Shown here in pieces: positions 11,685 through 22,653 of a stretch of 64,000 nucleotides of DNA (the stretch's first letter is position 1; each line of letters begins with the position of its first letter). A model generated the notes under the pieces. The model was given only the letters and a program-made list of their open reading frames with translations, was not told where the DNA came from and did not search any database. Source of the DNA: Coffea arabica. Lineage: Eukaryota; Streptophyta; Magnoliopsida; Gentianales; Rubiaceae. The stretch lies in the NCBI RefSeq assembly GCF_036785885.1, contig NC_092316.1, positions 51,159,001 through 51,223,000 on the forward strand, given 5' to 3'. Made by a program: the position numbers and the translations under genes.

Positions 11685-12638
11685 TAGAGGTGGCAATATG
11701 AATAAATGGTTCATCATTGGTTTTGAATTAATGGATTGTGGATGAAATTTATCCAACCCATTTTGATCTATTTAATGAATGGATCCAAATGGATAGATCT
11801 AAATGGATTAAATAAAAATCAATTATCCATTTAAATAATTCTATCAAGACCAAAGCAGTATCAAAATAAGCATGGTGAACACAAATTCCCAGAAATCACT
11901 TGCTCACTAAAGTGTAAGTTGGATAGCTTCAGAATTCTATTTTAAGAGTATTCTGCTTGACACTCTTAAGATCACACCGAACGCAACTAAAGAGCCAACC
12001 ACTTAAAAAGGATTTACATATTTACACAGGGGCAAAAAAAAATAATTTCAGGCAAATAGGAGTCTAGTTCAAACCCAAATTCCAAATCCCAAAACCACAA
12101 GAGAAAATGATGATAGCCATGCACGATATTAAATATTTCTCACTAGGTAGTATGTCTAAATAGAGTTAGCAAATGTTCGACAAATAGGACAAGAAGACGT
12201 CTGTAGCAACCACGAGTCTATGCACTAACATAGAAGCTGTGGTTGCAAATGGGCAACAATTTGCAAACTTCACCGATCTTGAAGCCCTCCAAGCACACAG
12301 CACATTCCTTGTTGGGGTCTTTTTCCTTGTATTAGAAGATGAGTATTTATAGAAAATATCACATGCGTATTAGCTGTTTGTGAGAATGATTGTTTGAAAG
12401 ATGAGTTTTTATAGTTGGGTTCTCTGCCTGGGATTGAGTTGAATAACATGCAACAAAAAAATATGGTTTTTAGTCATTTTCTTTCCATTTCTTTTATTTG
12501 GTTTTTTCGTAAATGGATATATATGGTTTTTGTGGATAATCCATATAAATCCACTTAATTTAATGATTTTACTTTGGCCAACCATTTAAAATCAATATTA
12601 TAAATGGATAATCAAAATCTATTTAATTATGGATTATA
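11685..12638. mobile_element. hAT-like element, left part (copy A), split by Harbinger insertion
   Basis: Begins with TAGAGGTGGCAATATG, a hAT-type terminus (TAGRGGTGGCAA class). It contains many GGAT/ATCC-rich segments and a captured RING-H2 fragment (12156-12346). At GGATTATA (12638) the sequence switches to the Harbinger element. In unit C the same element runs on uninterrupted to its inverted right terminus. No hAT transposase is present, so it is non-autonomous. Confidence 0.7.
12156..12346 (-). pseudogene. Captured RING-H2 (ATL-type) E3 ligase fragment, copy A
   Basis: The reverse strand encodes ECAVCLEGFKIGEVCKLLP followed by ICNHSF and, after a 1-base deletion, a W-L-L-Q and CPIC..FA-type C-terminal half, ending in TAG (12156-12158). 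This is the RING-H2 zinc-binding pattern (C-x2-C...C-x-H-x2-H-x2-C...C-x2-C) of ATL ubiquitin ligases. Copy A has the frameshift just after the histidine region but keeps CAG where copies B and C have stops. Only the RING and a few flanking residues are present, with no transmembrane or GLD segment, so it is a gene fragment carried inside the hAT-like element. Confidence 0.75.
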
Positions 12639-12689
12639 GCGGCATTGTATGGACTGGTAGTATCCATTTTCAGTATTAGAAAACAGTAA

Positions 12690-13595
12690 AAATTTTTGAA
12701 TAATTGACTTCGGTTGACCCAAATAATTTATTTGTCTGGCATCCAGTTTTCTTTTTGAGCTATCTCTTATTTTCTGACCGTTACACTTTCCCAATTCACA
12801 AACCAACAAAACCTGTCTCGTACTTGCCCTCTCTCTTTCTTCCCCTTCTTTATCACCTCCAACCAGACGCTGCATCCCCATTAATTCATACCTCTGCTTC
12901 TACGACAAGCCTCCATTTACTAAGAAATAACAAGCTAATTTTCACAGATAATTGCACCAATACAATGCGGATTGGAGAAAGCGGCTGAAATTTTCCTCGG
13001 TCATAACGATTCTGGCCAAGAAAGCTCTAGGAATCAGACCTTGCCACTGACCTTCTTCGTCGACACATAAATCTCCACTGCGCTCAATTCATCTGCCCAA
13101 GTATGTTTTGCTGGCTTTGTTCCAATAAATCTATTTTTTTTATTCATTTGTATGGTTCTTCAGTAGACTCTTCAGATTTATGGTAAAAAGCTACCGAAAT
13201 GTCTGCTGCCCATAGGTCCTGCTTCTGAAAAATTAGGGTTCAATAATTTATGACCGAGATTATATTTAATTGCTCATAATTAGTGTCAACAAAATTAACT
13301 ATAGCTGAGGGAGGTAGTATGACTATAAATACACTTGAAATAACTTAGATATAGGATGTCTAATTTTATTCGATGCTAAAAACACCGTGATACAATGTTT
13401 TTGTTTAAATTCCATCATGTTTGCTTTGGTGTCTTTGTTGATTGAATGCGCTTGGATCCGATTTTTGCTCAGCTGTACTAGTTACCATTCTGCCGTCCCA
13501 TTGCTAGAGGAGGTCATAATGCTTCTGTTTTTTTTTTTTGTAGTAACGCAGTCCGGAACTTTGGTTCCCCCAATATTAGATTGGAACACATTTAT
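12690..13595 (+). promoter_or_regulatory. Leader region of Harbinger ORF1 (copy A)
   Basis: A C/T-rich stretch (12760-12900) precedes a probable 5' splice site at ~13103 (AAGTATG; copy B has the better AGGTATGT at ~40258). A T-rich acceptor ending in TTGTAG lies at ~13545, just before the start codon at 13596. This reads as promoter plus a 5'-UTR intron of ORF1. The same arrangement is at 39840-40759 in copy B. Confidence 0.45.
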
Positions 13596-15633
13596 ATGCC
13601 TTTGAAACGCCATCGAGTCTATAAGAGCAGCGGTAAGACCACTATACAAGTTCACTAAGTGTTTGATTGTCTATAGTATTGCAAGGTTGTTATTTCTTGC
13701 CTTTCATTCTATATAACATTTGTTTCTGATCCAACAATAACCACATGGACTCCGTAGGAATGTGCAATTTATCGAACAACTATAACTTCCATCTTTTATT
13801 ATGTCTTTCTATTATACACAACTCACAATTTCTTGAGTCTTTGTAATTCATTTCTATGTAGTCCGGCCAGCACATTCCCAGACCGATTTAAACGATTTGG
13901 GTGCTTGTGCAAGAAACTACTTCGTAAAGGTAATACTTGCCTCCTAGTCTGTAGTAATGAAGTTATAGGCAATGGAACTGACTTTTTCTTAAGCAACCTG
14001 GCTGTATACGCTTATTAATATATGATTTTGTTGCGGTAGATGACTGATGAATTTGAAGTAACTGATTGGAAGAATCACCCAACACTTGAGTCATCATTTG
14101 TTGCCACACTTGTAGAGTGACATAGGAATGGTGCTTGGGACAAGTTCCAAAAGGGCAGGTCGAACTGGCATCATCTAACCCTACACATGAATGACAAGTG
14201 CCAAGTTAATTTGAAGTGGGAATAATACCGATCCAAAATTTACCGATTAGAATCTGAGTGGAAATGTTTTATCAAGCTAAATGGGATGTCCGGGTCTACG
14301 GCAGAGACAGGAGTTGGATTTAATTCACAGTTGCTGTGCTTTCAGGCCACAAGGGAGAAATGGAGCGCTCTTACGCGAGTAAACTTAATCAAATTAACTT
14401 CCGCTGATGCCTATGATCTATTGACTGCATTGTTGAAATTTTTTGGCAAGTTTGCTTGAGGACTTTCATATGACAACTCTTGTATTTTGTATGATACTTT
14501 ATTAAATTTCAGTTAATTATGATTAATGGGCTGTGTATCTATTAAAGATGTGGAAAAATGCTAGAAATTTTTTTCGAATTATTTGCCATCTTCTTATAAG
14601 GAACAATATGTAGACGGACCTGCCATAAAATTCTTGGTTGCTTCCCTTTTATTATTAGTTTCTGTACAAAGCCTTTAGGTATGACAGTCTTATTGCATTA
14701 TGGATTTAATAGACGGTACAATAGTCTAGGAAATGCTATTGCTATGCCTTAACAAAATGTATATGATACACAAAACGAGACAATTATATTAAGCAGATTA
14801 GTACTGAGTTTCTGGTTGTCTGACCAAACGAGTGGTGTGTTTCGTAAAGCCATATTCATATATTTGCTACCATCCTTTTTGGTTGTCTACTGCCCTCTTA
14901 TATCTTTTATTTATGTCCTCTTTGTTTATGTAATGGTAGCTGGTCAATATTTCAAAACTGCTATAGGTTGTCAATATCTAAGTTATTTCAACTTATTATA
15001 TACATGCCTTCTACCTGAAAATTGCACTTTCTACTTGGTTCAACCCATGTCCTTTCACTTGACTTGCAGGAAAATAAATTCTTTGCAAGGTTCAAAGAAG
15101 GACGAAGCTGTGACTGTTTCTTTGAACTGACTGAAATCCTTCAGGACAGATCTGCCACAGGCAAGCATGCCCAATCGTCCGCCCAGAGTGATGTCCATCA
15201 CTCTCCGTGGTCTGCTGAAAAGACAACTAGTGCTGCATCAAGGGTCAAGAGAAAGGCAAAGGTAGATGAACCTACGTCAGTGTTTTGGGTGATGATGTTT
15301 ACATTCCTGTTGTAGATGAAGATGTCGAATTTGTTGGTAGTAAGCCTGGTAAACGACAAGCCTCCAGTCGAGGGACTTCGTCCTATGATGGGTCTAGGAG
15401 TATTAAGTCTCAAAAGACTGGTGAGGCTCTACGAGATACAGCCTGCAACATAGCAAATTGTCACATATTAGGATTGATGAAAACACGTGACATAATGAGT
15501 GGTGTGTGGCTGCTTTGAAGGTTTGGGACAAGAGCTATCCGAAACATGAGCCTGTACATCTACGGAACCAGAAACGGCTTGCATGCATGAAGGAGTTCGC
15601 AAGCAGTGAGCGGTGGTGCCACATGTTCCTCTA
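13596..15633 (+). pseudogene. Harbinger Myb/SANT-like ORF1 protein, copy A, broken
   Basis: Probable exons: 13596-13632 (MPLKRHRVYKSS), 13862-13929, 14041-14378, and 15070 to a stop near 15633. The third exon resembles the plant Myb/SANT-like (Myb_DNA-bind_3) domain found in PIF/Harbinger ORF1: DWKNHPTLESSFVATLVE, then GRSNWHHLTLHMN and KCQVNLKWE. The fourth begins ENKFFARFKEGRS and has ATGKHAQSS (compare the usual 'ATGxHAWTP'). In these elements the protein works with the transposase for nuclear import or DNA binding. Copy A has TGA and TAA inside the Myb exon and a 1-base deletion near 15286. Copy B is whole at those points but broken elsewhere. Confidence 0.65.
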
Positions 15634-17149
15634 ATCGGATGAAAGTTTCCAATATTACTACGCCGATACCATTCTTGACCCCCAAACCCCCTCGTGCCTA
15701 GGTAGAATGAATAAGTTCGTGAGTTAGGAACAGCATGGGATGCTATGTTGGGCTGTTTTCGGTCACTGGAGATGCGGTGACCAATTTTGGCTTATTATTC
15801 ATCCCACTAAGCATTCCCATGGATCCACTTTATTGTAGCTTTCATGTTTTATTGGATGAGTACTTGTAGTACGTTTGTAATAATTATGGGATGAATTCGT
15901 TTTCTGAACTGTTGTGGATTTTTCTTAATTGTGCATGTGGCATGGGTGGTCACCAAATGATGTTGTCTTAACTCTATTGCTTGAGGACTTCTTGATACTA
16001 ATTTTGGATGCGTCGAAACTTGTTCTTTATCGCCAACAGGGAGCAATTTTACAAATTGACAAGTTATTGGATAATATTTTTTGATTGATATGTATGCTTA
16101 TGTGTATATATCCACATATAAAAATTTGCTTCATATATAATCAAATATATATGTATGAATGCCCAGGTATTTGCTATCAAAATTGCCAAGTACATATGTA
16201 TATATTTGTTGTTGTTGTTCGCAAATGAACACGATTGGAAAAGTTGGTCAACCATTTTTTTCATGTAAAATTTGCCATATTTGGTTCTAACCAGCTTCCT
16301 GTTGCATATATATTGATTTCAAATTCCAATGGTCAATGAATGACTTCGGGAATACTTCAGTAGGAGTTGGACTATATTCTATGGCTGGTCAGCTTTGCAT
16401 TGTATCTATAAGTGGTTCCTTACGCATCTGTCTAGCCTATAACATTAAAGTTGCAATCAGTTTCACGTGCCTGCAAAATTGGCAAAAGATGCGCCCAATA
16501 TAGTAAAAAGAAGGAAATGCACATGGGTAGATTGATTCTGTACATAGCTTTTTTGCAGCCTTATGTCAAATTTGTACAGCCTTCTTTTTTGGCTTTGTGC
16601 AATGGTTAATTTGTTGTTGGTTAAGTTCCCGACACTATTATTTCATATATAGAATAGAATTAAATATTTGGTTATCAAAAATATCGGTAGGAATTGCTTA
16701 TAAAGTGTCGGTAGGAATTACTCACTCATATATTCCTACCAAAACTTGCCTCTGGCATTTTTATACTCAATCAAACATCTCGTCAGCGATCCTTAGGGCA
16801 ACGGCATTACAAAGTCTCTCAAATATATATATGTGAGTATTCTTATACCTTGCAACTGCAATTTTATCTAAACTTCCCATCCTTATATCTTTTTTGCTTT
16901 CATGTTTAAAGCCAAGTAATTTATTTTCCAAAAATTGTACATCTCAGTTTTGGGTTGGCTATGTTTGCTTCAGTATTAGTAAGATAAAAGAAACTCGTCA
17001 AGTAAGTTGGACAGAAAATAGAGGGTGGTGAGTTTTTCATAGAAATTTAATACAAAACGTATATTTTAACAAATAGCAACAAAAGTTGTAGCTGGAACAT
17101 ACACTGTCATTCTTTTATTATTTCGCAAAAAAAGGGAAAATATTTTCCA
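15634..17149. other. Spacer between Harbinger ORF1 and transposase (copy A)
   Basis: AT-rich with TA-rich microsatellite-like tracts (16090-16210, 16815-16830). No gene. Ends at the 953 bp deletion junction (TTTTCCA|CGTGG). Confidence 0.6.
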
Positions 17150-18101
17150 CGTGGATAGTTTCATGCGTTTATGTGAAATTTTAGTGAGCAGGGGATATGT
17201 ACCGCAAAACCCACACAAAATGATTCGTATAGAAGAGGCAATGTGTGTATGACCTTAGTTATGTTAAGCCACAATCATCGTATGCGTTGTCTGGCTGAGC
17301 GATTCCAGCACTCCCCGGAGACCATATGTAGGAATATTCATGAGGTGCTACGAGGGATCTGTGACTTAGGGCAACATCTCATTTGTCCTAAGAATCAGAA
17401 CGAGGTCTATCCAAAAATTTACACGGATCGGCGATTCGCTAATTGGTTCATGGTACTTTAATTCTACTAATATAATGCAACAAATTTCTTTCAGTTAGCT
17501 TTATTTCACATATTTAAAAAAATTTTTACATACGAAGTAGCCCATATTTTAAATGTATAGAACGCTGTAGTTGCAATGGATGGGACGCATGTTCCAGCAT
17601 ATCTTTCACCTAGAGAGCAAGTGGCATACATGAATAGGCATGGGCAAGCAACTCAAAACGTTTTAGCAATTTGTAATTTTGATATTCGCTTTTCATATAT
17701 TTATGCTGGTTGGGAAGGGAGCGCACATGATGCACGTGTCTCGAATGGAGCACTAACAGGGCCAACACATTTTCCTATGCCTCCAACAGGTGCACTCTAG
17801 ATGTTATCAATTAAATATGGCAATATGTACTATAAAGCAAAAAGTAGTCCACTAGGATGAAATGTTTTTGACCACCAATTTTTTTTTATCGGTATTAGGA
17901 AAATACTATCTTGTTGACTCTGCATACATAAACATTCCCGGATTTCTTGCTCCGTATCGTGAAACACCTCGACAACCTGCACAGGGACGACGGGGATTTT
18001 TCTCACCACGATAACTTTTCAATAATCGGCATTCATCCCTTCGAAACGTAATTGAAAGATGCTTTGGGGTGCTAAAAAGGAGGTTCAGCATCCTTCACGG
18101 G
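17150..18101 (+). pseudogene. PIF/Harbinger transposase (DDE_4), copy A, truncated both ends
   Basis: Exons 17150-17452, 17561-17789 and 17899-18101 match a Harbinger/HARBI1-type nuclease. Visible blocks are VDSFMRLCEILVSRG, MLSHNHRMRCLAERFQHS, AMDGTHVPAY (first catalytic Asp), GWEGSAHDARV (second Asp), VDSAYINIPGFLAPYRE and HSSLRNVIERCFGVLKRRF (catalytic Glu). All three catalytic blocks are therefore readable. The start is lost to a deletion, a frame break lies at ~17240 (shared with copy B), a TAA sits just before the catalytic Glu block, and the gene stops where the LTR begins. Inactive. Confidence 0.85.
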
Positions 18102-21100
18102 TGTAGCGCCCCCACTTCTCCCTAAGGCGAACCAAAGGGTATCCGCGGGACGCCTGCCCAGCTCTCGCCAGGACTCACTACAATCCATCATTCAAAAGCT
18201 CGAAATACTTTAAGTAACTTCAATACATAATTAAAGTACTCCAAATATCTCACACTTACAATTATGCAGCTTCCAAGCTTAAATACAACCCAACGGAAAA
18301 GGGTACAATAGCCATCCGTTATAATATAACTTAAAGTTTTCAAAAGAAAACAATCTAGTACTACTCACGAGCACCCTTGGTCTCGAACCCTGTAAAAGAA
18401 AACCACAACGTGGGATGAGCTACACAGCCCAGTGAGGTTCCAAGACACTCTAACAATTCAAATAAATCAAGTAAGTTGGGCATATCATATGCATGGTTCA
18501 ATGTTACACAATGGCGTGTTATCATGAGGTGATAATCATTGTACGAGTAATTTGAGATATTTATCATGGTATGAGACATTTATCATGAGACAGGTATCAT
18601 GATATAAGTACATTGGTCAAGTAACAGGTATGGAGCATATCACAGGCATAGTTCAGGATTTCATGTTGACATTTTAGCATGAAACAATTATCATGATACA
18701 AGGTAAACATATACGGTAGGATACGGTGTTCCAGTGGAACTCTGTCGGTCATCTGCACCTTATGACTTCCGATCCCCACGGTACGGTCTGGCCATCGCCT
18801 TATCCCTCCAGTGGTAATACTCGAGTATACCGAAACGGTTGTCCAGGGTTCCAACCTACCCGACCGAGCCCAGTCCTGGCTCGAGTAGGTCAGTAACCGA
18901 GGCGGGGCCCAAGTTCAGCTTATAGCTTACAACATGCACAGGTAACAAAGTAATTCGACAAAAGTAAAAATTTATCATGTTTGGAGGTCGAGTGAGATAA
19001 AGTACACACTCGCCTTAAAACCGTGGCCCACTTCATATGAGCATATAATTTATGATAATCAAGTAATCAGGTGGTCAAGTAATCAAGTAAGTTGGTGATC
19101 ACGTAAGCAGATAATCAAGTAGGCAAGTAACCACATAGATTAGAAAACGGTAAGTAAACACGATAAACGGTAAACGGTAAACGGTTAACGGTAGTAATTA
19201 CGGTTAATTGGTAGACATATGTCATTTCAATAGGCCGCCATTGGCCGTTTTTCACTTTCACCACGTAAGAGTCGAGGAGATTCACTCCAACCGACTTATG
19301 CTTCCATAGCATAATTAATCATTTAAACACATCATGTAAATATGCTCTCCAAACATTTCATATCTAGTATTTCAAGTAATCACATAAGTATGCTCTTTAA
19401 GCATTTCATATCAATAGTTCAAATATACATACTTCAGGTGTTTCATGTCGAGCAATTCAAGTATACATTATTCAAATATGCATGAGTGTGGTAAATACTT
19501 AATGACCATGGGTTAAGCATGTCATAGACTTATTCCAATTACGTATTCCTATATGGAACACTCACCTAGTCAAAACAAGCGAGTAGTTCTCAAACAAGCG
19601 TTTTAGGTGTCCGCTCCGAGTTCCTCTGGGAGATTCCCTCGAGTGCCTGAGCAACAATAATCAACTACCACTCAAAATCATTCTAATTATCGAGGAAAAT
19701 TGTACACTAGTACAATCTAAGAAATTAACGCAGAGGCAAGTCTAAGAGTTCGTGTAACTCGAGGTTCAAAAGTGGGTTTTAAAATACAAGACAAATCTGA
19801 TTTCCATCTTTAAAATCAAATGTAAAACGATCAAATGATATTGAAGGAAAATGGAGGGTTTGAAACCTTTAGTTTCCTTTAAGTTAAAAAATTCCAGATT
19901 TAACAAGTAATATTTGAAAAATCATATTTCACTCTCCACAAGTCCAAAATTGGAAAACTTGGTACTGTTGGAATCCTCTTTCAAAGTACTAAAAGTTCTT
20001 AGAAGACACTTTTCCACGAATGTAAGTGAAAGGCACTCAAATTTTGGCTCAAAGTTGGTAACTTGAATTACCAAGACAGATTTAAGTTGGTTTTTGGCCA
20101 ACTTTAGAAATTCGGCAAAATTCACTTGTTTTGAACTAACCTTTGAAATTTGGAAATCAATTAGTGTTGCAATCCAAGAGTATAACAAAACAAGCGGAAC
20201 GAGAAACGGAGTTTCGAGCACCAAGATATAGTACCTCCAAGTTGCTGAAAAAGTTAAGACTGTTGGGCTATTTTCCAGGTTTAAAACTAGATTTGAAATA
20301 TCATTTGGTCATCAAGTTGGCAGTGGAAATACATAAAACTTGGTACACTAAATCTTCCATATGTGAACAACATTTCTACCAAGTTTCATACAAAAACTCA
20401 CACGGTAAGGTAGTCATTAAAACAACCAAAGTTTATGAAGAGTTTCAAGGCTAAACTACCTTCTCACTTTTCTTTTGTTTACAAACTTTTTGTACCATGA
20501 AATCAGTTCCAAATCTCTCCATTATTGAAACCAGGAGTTCATAAACATTCACTGAGCAATTTAAAGACCATTGACATCCAAATTTTCGAAATAAAACTCT
20601 CCAAATCAGATTTGGCCATTCGGCTAAGAGAAAACAAAAGTTTTCCAGATTCGATGAGCGAATTTTGTGACATCATTTGCATATCAAAATGGTCTTAGAA
20701 TATTACCAAATTTTGTACAATTAAACCTCCATATGAGGATTACTCTTCTACCAAATTTCATTTGAAAATTCACACGGGAAGGTAGTTAACTAAACCATCA
20801 AAGTTCAGGAAATTTCCCAAGGTAAAACTGTCTTCTAGCTCTTCTTTCCTTTTTAAATATTTTGTCCAAAGCAACCAACCCAAATCTGGTTTATTTGTAA
20901 AACAAAGTCCAAGAAACATCTAATATAAAGTTTGGTAGATGTTGGACATCAAATTTTCCAAAACAACAAGTCCCAAATCAAGCTAGGCCATTTAACTAGT
21001 CAAAAGAGGATTTTTACTCACTGCATCAGTTTCGAAATATGGCCACAACTCACTCAATTCAACTTGGAATTGAGCGTAGTTGATGGCGTTAGAAATCTCT

Positions 21101-22653
21101 CTCATAAAGCTGAATTTTCTCAGAAGAAACCATTTCCAAATTCTATCCACAAACAGCTCGTTTTTGAGCATCAAGAAGAAATTTCTGTCCTGTCTCCTGG
21201 AGAGCAACGAAACAGGGCAGTGATTTTCAAACGAATGGTGTGGCTCACTCAAGTGGAACCAGAACGCGAATTTAGTACCAATGGAAAGCTGGGAATGTCT
21301 AGTTTCCAATGCCGCAAACGGCACTTGATTTCGACATCGGAGTAAAGAGTTATAGCCGATACAAAATGACTGCCTGGTCAATACGGGAATCATTTTCCAG
21401 ATTTGCTAACTTTCGAAATCAATTCATTTGACCAACCAAATCATGTTATTTTTCAATGAAATTTTGTACACACTCACAATAACATGTAAACAACATAATC
21501 AAGCCATTAGAACTTCAAAATTTTGCACAAAAGTGGTCGGACAAGGCAGGGGTAAAATCGGAAACTTTTGCCTCTTGCACCCAATGAAATTTCTGTCAAT
21601 TACACACCATTAATCCATCATTTTAACCACTAAACCAACAATATATCCACCATCAATCATCAAATCAGCAACAACCCAAGTGTGGGAATCCATAGAGCCC
21701 ACTTTCACATTTTTCCAACAATATCAAGATACCCATACACATGCAATAGCTTAAGGATGCATTTCTACCATCATAAACCAAGCTTAAGGTGTAGGATGAG
21801 GTTATACCTCCTTGTTGCTTTAAACCAGAAATTTCGGTCCTCAAGATGCTCCAAGAAACCGTGAGAAACTCCTCCTTTTTCTAGCTAGATGATCTCTCCA
21901 CGTGACAAGCTAAGTGTAGTTCAAATTTGGTGTGAATCCATGAAGTTTTTGTGCAAGAATTGAGGATGAAAATGGCAACTTTGTGTTGTGTTTTTGCTGC
22001 AGAGAATTCGGCCAAGAGAGAGACTAGGAGAGAGAGTGTTTGGTCTAAATTTAGCTTCTTAAGGAAGACACAATGTGTGGTGCAAAAATCATCCCCAAAG
22101 TCAACTCTCACTAGGGTGCGTTTGGGTGCGTTTGGGCGCGTTTCGGCTCGATTTCTCGCGCGTTTGGTTCACTAGTGCACTAAACCTCTAATGCACTTAT
22201 ATTCATGTAGATAATATTCACTCTTAATTATCCCGAAATAAGGGTCTAAAGTCCCTCAAATAAAGTCACGCGTGTGGAAACGTGTACCGTCAATTTTATC
22301 GCTATAACGCGAAACCTCCGAGAAATTCTTATAACGTCCGTACTACTAACCATCACTTGAGTATTTAAACATTAAAATGCCTATTTTAGGTCCATTGTAC
22401 ATGTCTCCAATATTTCAAACCTATTGTACTCTCAATCGATCAAGATTTCCAAAGACGTGTTCACTATTTTTACAAAACGAGCTTCCGAAAATTAATTTTT
22501 GAAACAAGTCATTTTAAAAATATAATGAAACTATATTTTCATGTAATTAGATCTCAAGAACTTAGAAAATAATATTCGGAGCAAAAGGCCAAATAAATAA
22601 TTAAATAAGCTAGAAATAGGAGATTAAATAAGTAAATTTTGCGAGTCCTCACA
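18102..22653 (-). repeat. LTR 1 (3' LTR of left unit)
   Basis: 4552 bp. On the minus strand it starts TGTGAGGACTCGC and ends GGGGGCGCTACA. This is unusually long for the class. Inside it on the + strand are ATCATGA-rich short repeats (18500-18690), a TAATCAAGTA/GGTAAACGG mini-repeat zone (19060-19185), and two diverged ~110 bp blocks with ACTCACACGGTAAGGTAGT-like cores. All ORFs on either strand (up to 137 codons) look like non-coding shadows. It interrupts the copy A transposase at 18101. Confidence 0.9.
20330..20820. repeat. Diverged direct repeat inside LTR
   Basis: AAAACTTGGTACACTAAATC...ACCAAGTTTCAT...CTCACACGGTAAGGTAGT (20330-20445) is echoed by CAAATTTTGTACAATTAAAC...ACCAAATTTCAT...TTCACACGGGAAGGTAGTTA (20705-20815). 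It is one sign that the LTR grew by internal duplication. The same pairs occur in LTRs 2 and 3 at +6744 and +13488. Confidence 0.65.

Larger units (their letters stand above)
12639..18101 (+). mobile_element. PIF/Harbinger element, copy A, truncated at right
   Basis: Inserted in the hAT-like element after GGATTATA, starting GCGGCATTGTATGGA. It holds a Myb-like ORF1 (13596-15633) and a DDE_4-type transposase (17150-18101), the two-gene plan of PIF/Harbinger. Compared with copy B it lost 953 bp between the two genes, including the transposase start. It is cut off by the TR-GAG array at 18102 inside the transposase. Degenerate inverted ends are suggested from copy B; no clear TTA duplication was seen. 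Confidence 0.7.

Noticed and set aside
20932-21393. Overlapping ORFs of 137 and 133 codons inside LTR 1 (repeated in LTRs 2 and 3)
   Set aside because: On opposite strands within an LTR, with no domain. The repetition reflects the LTR copies, not selection.
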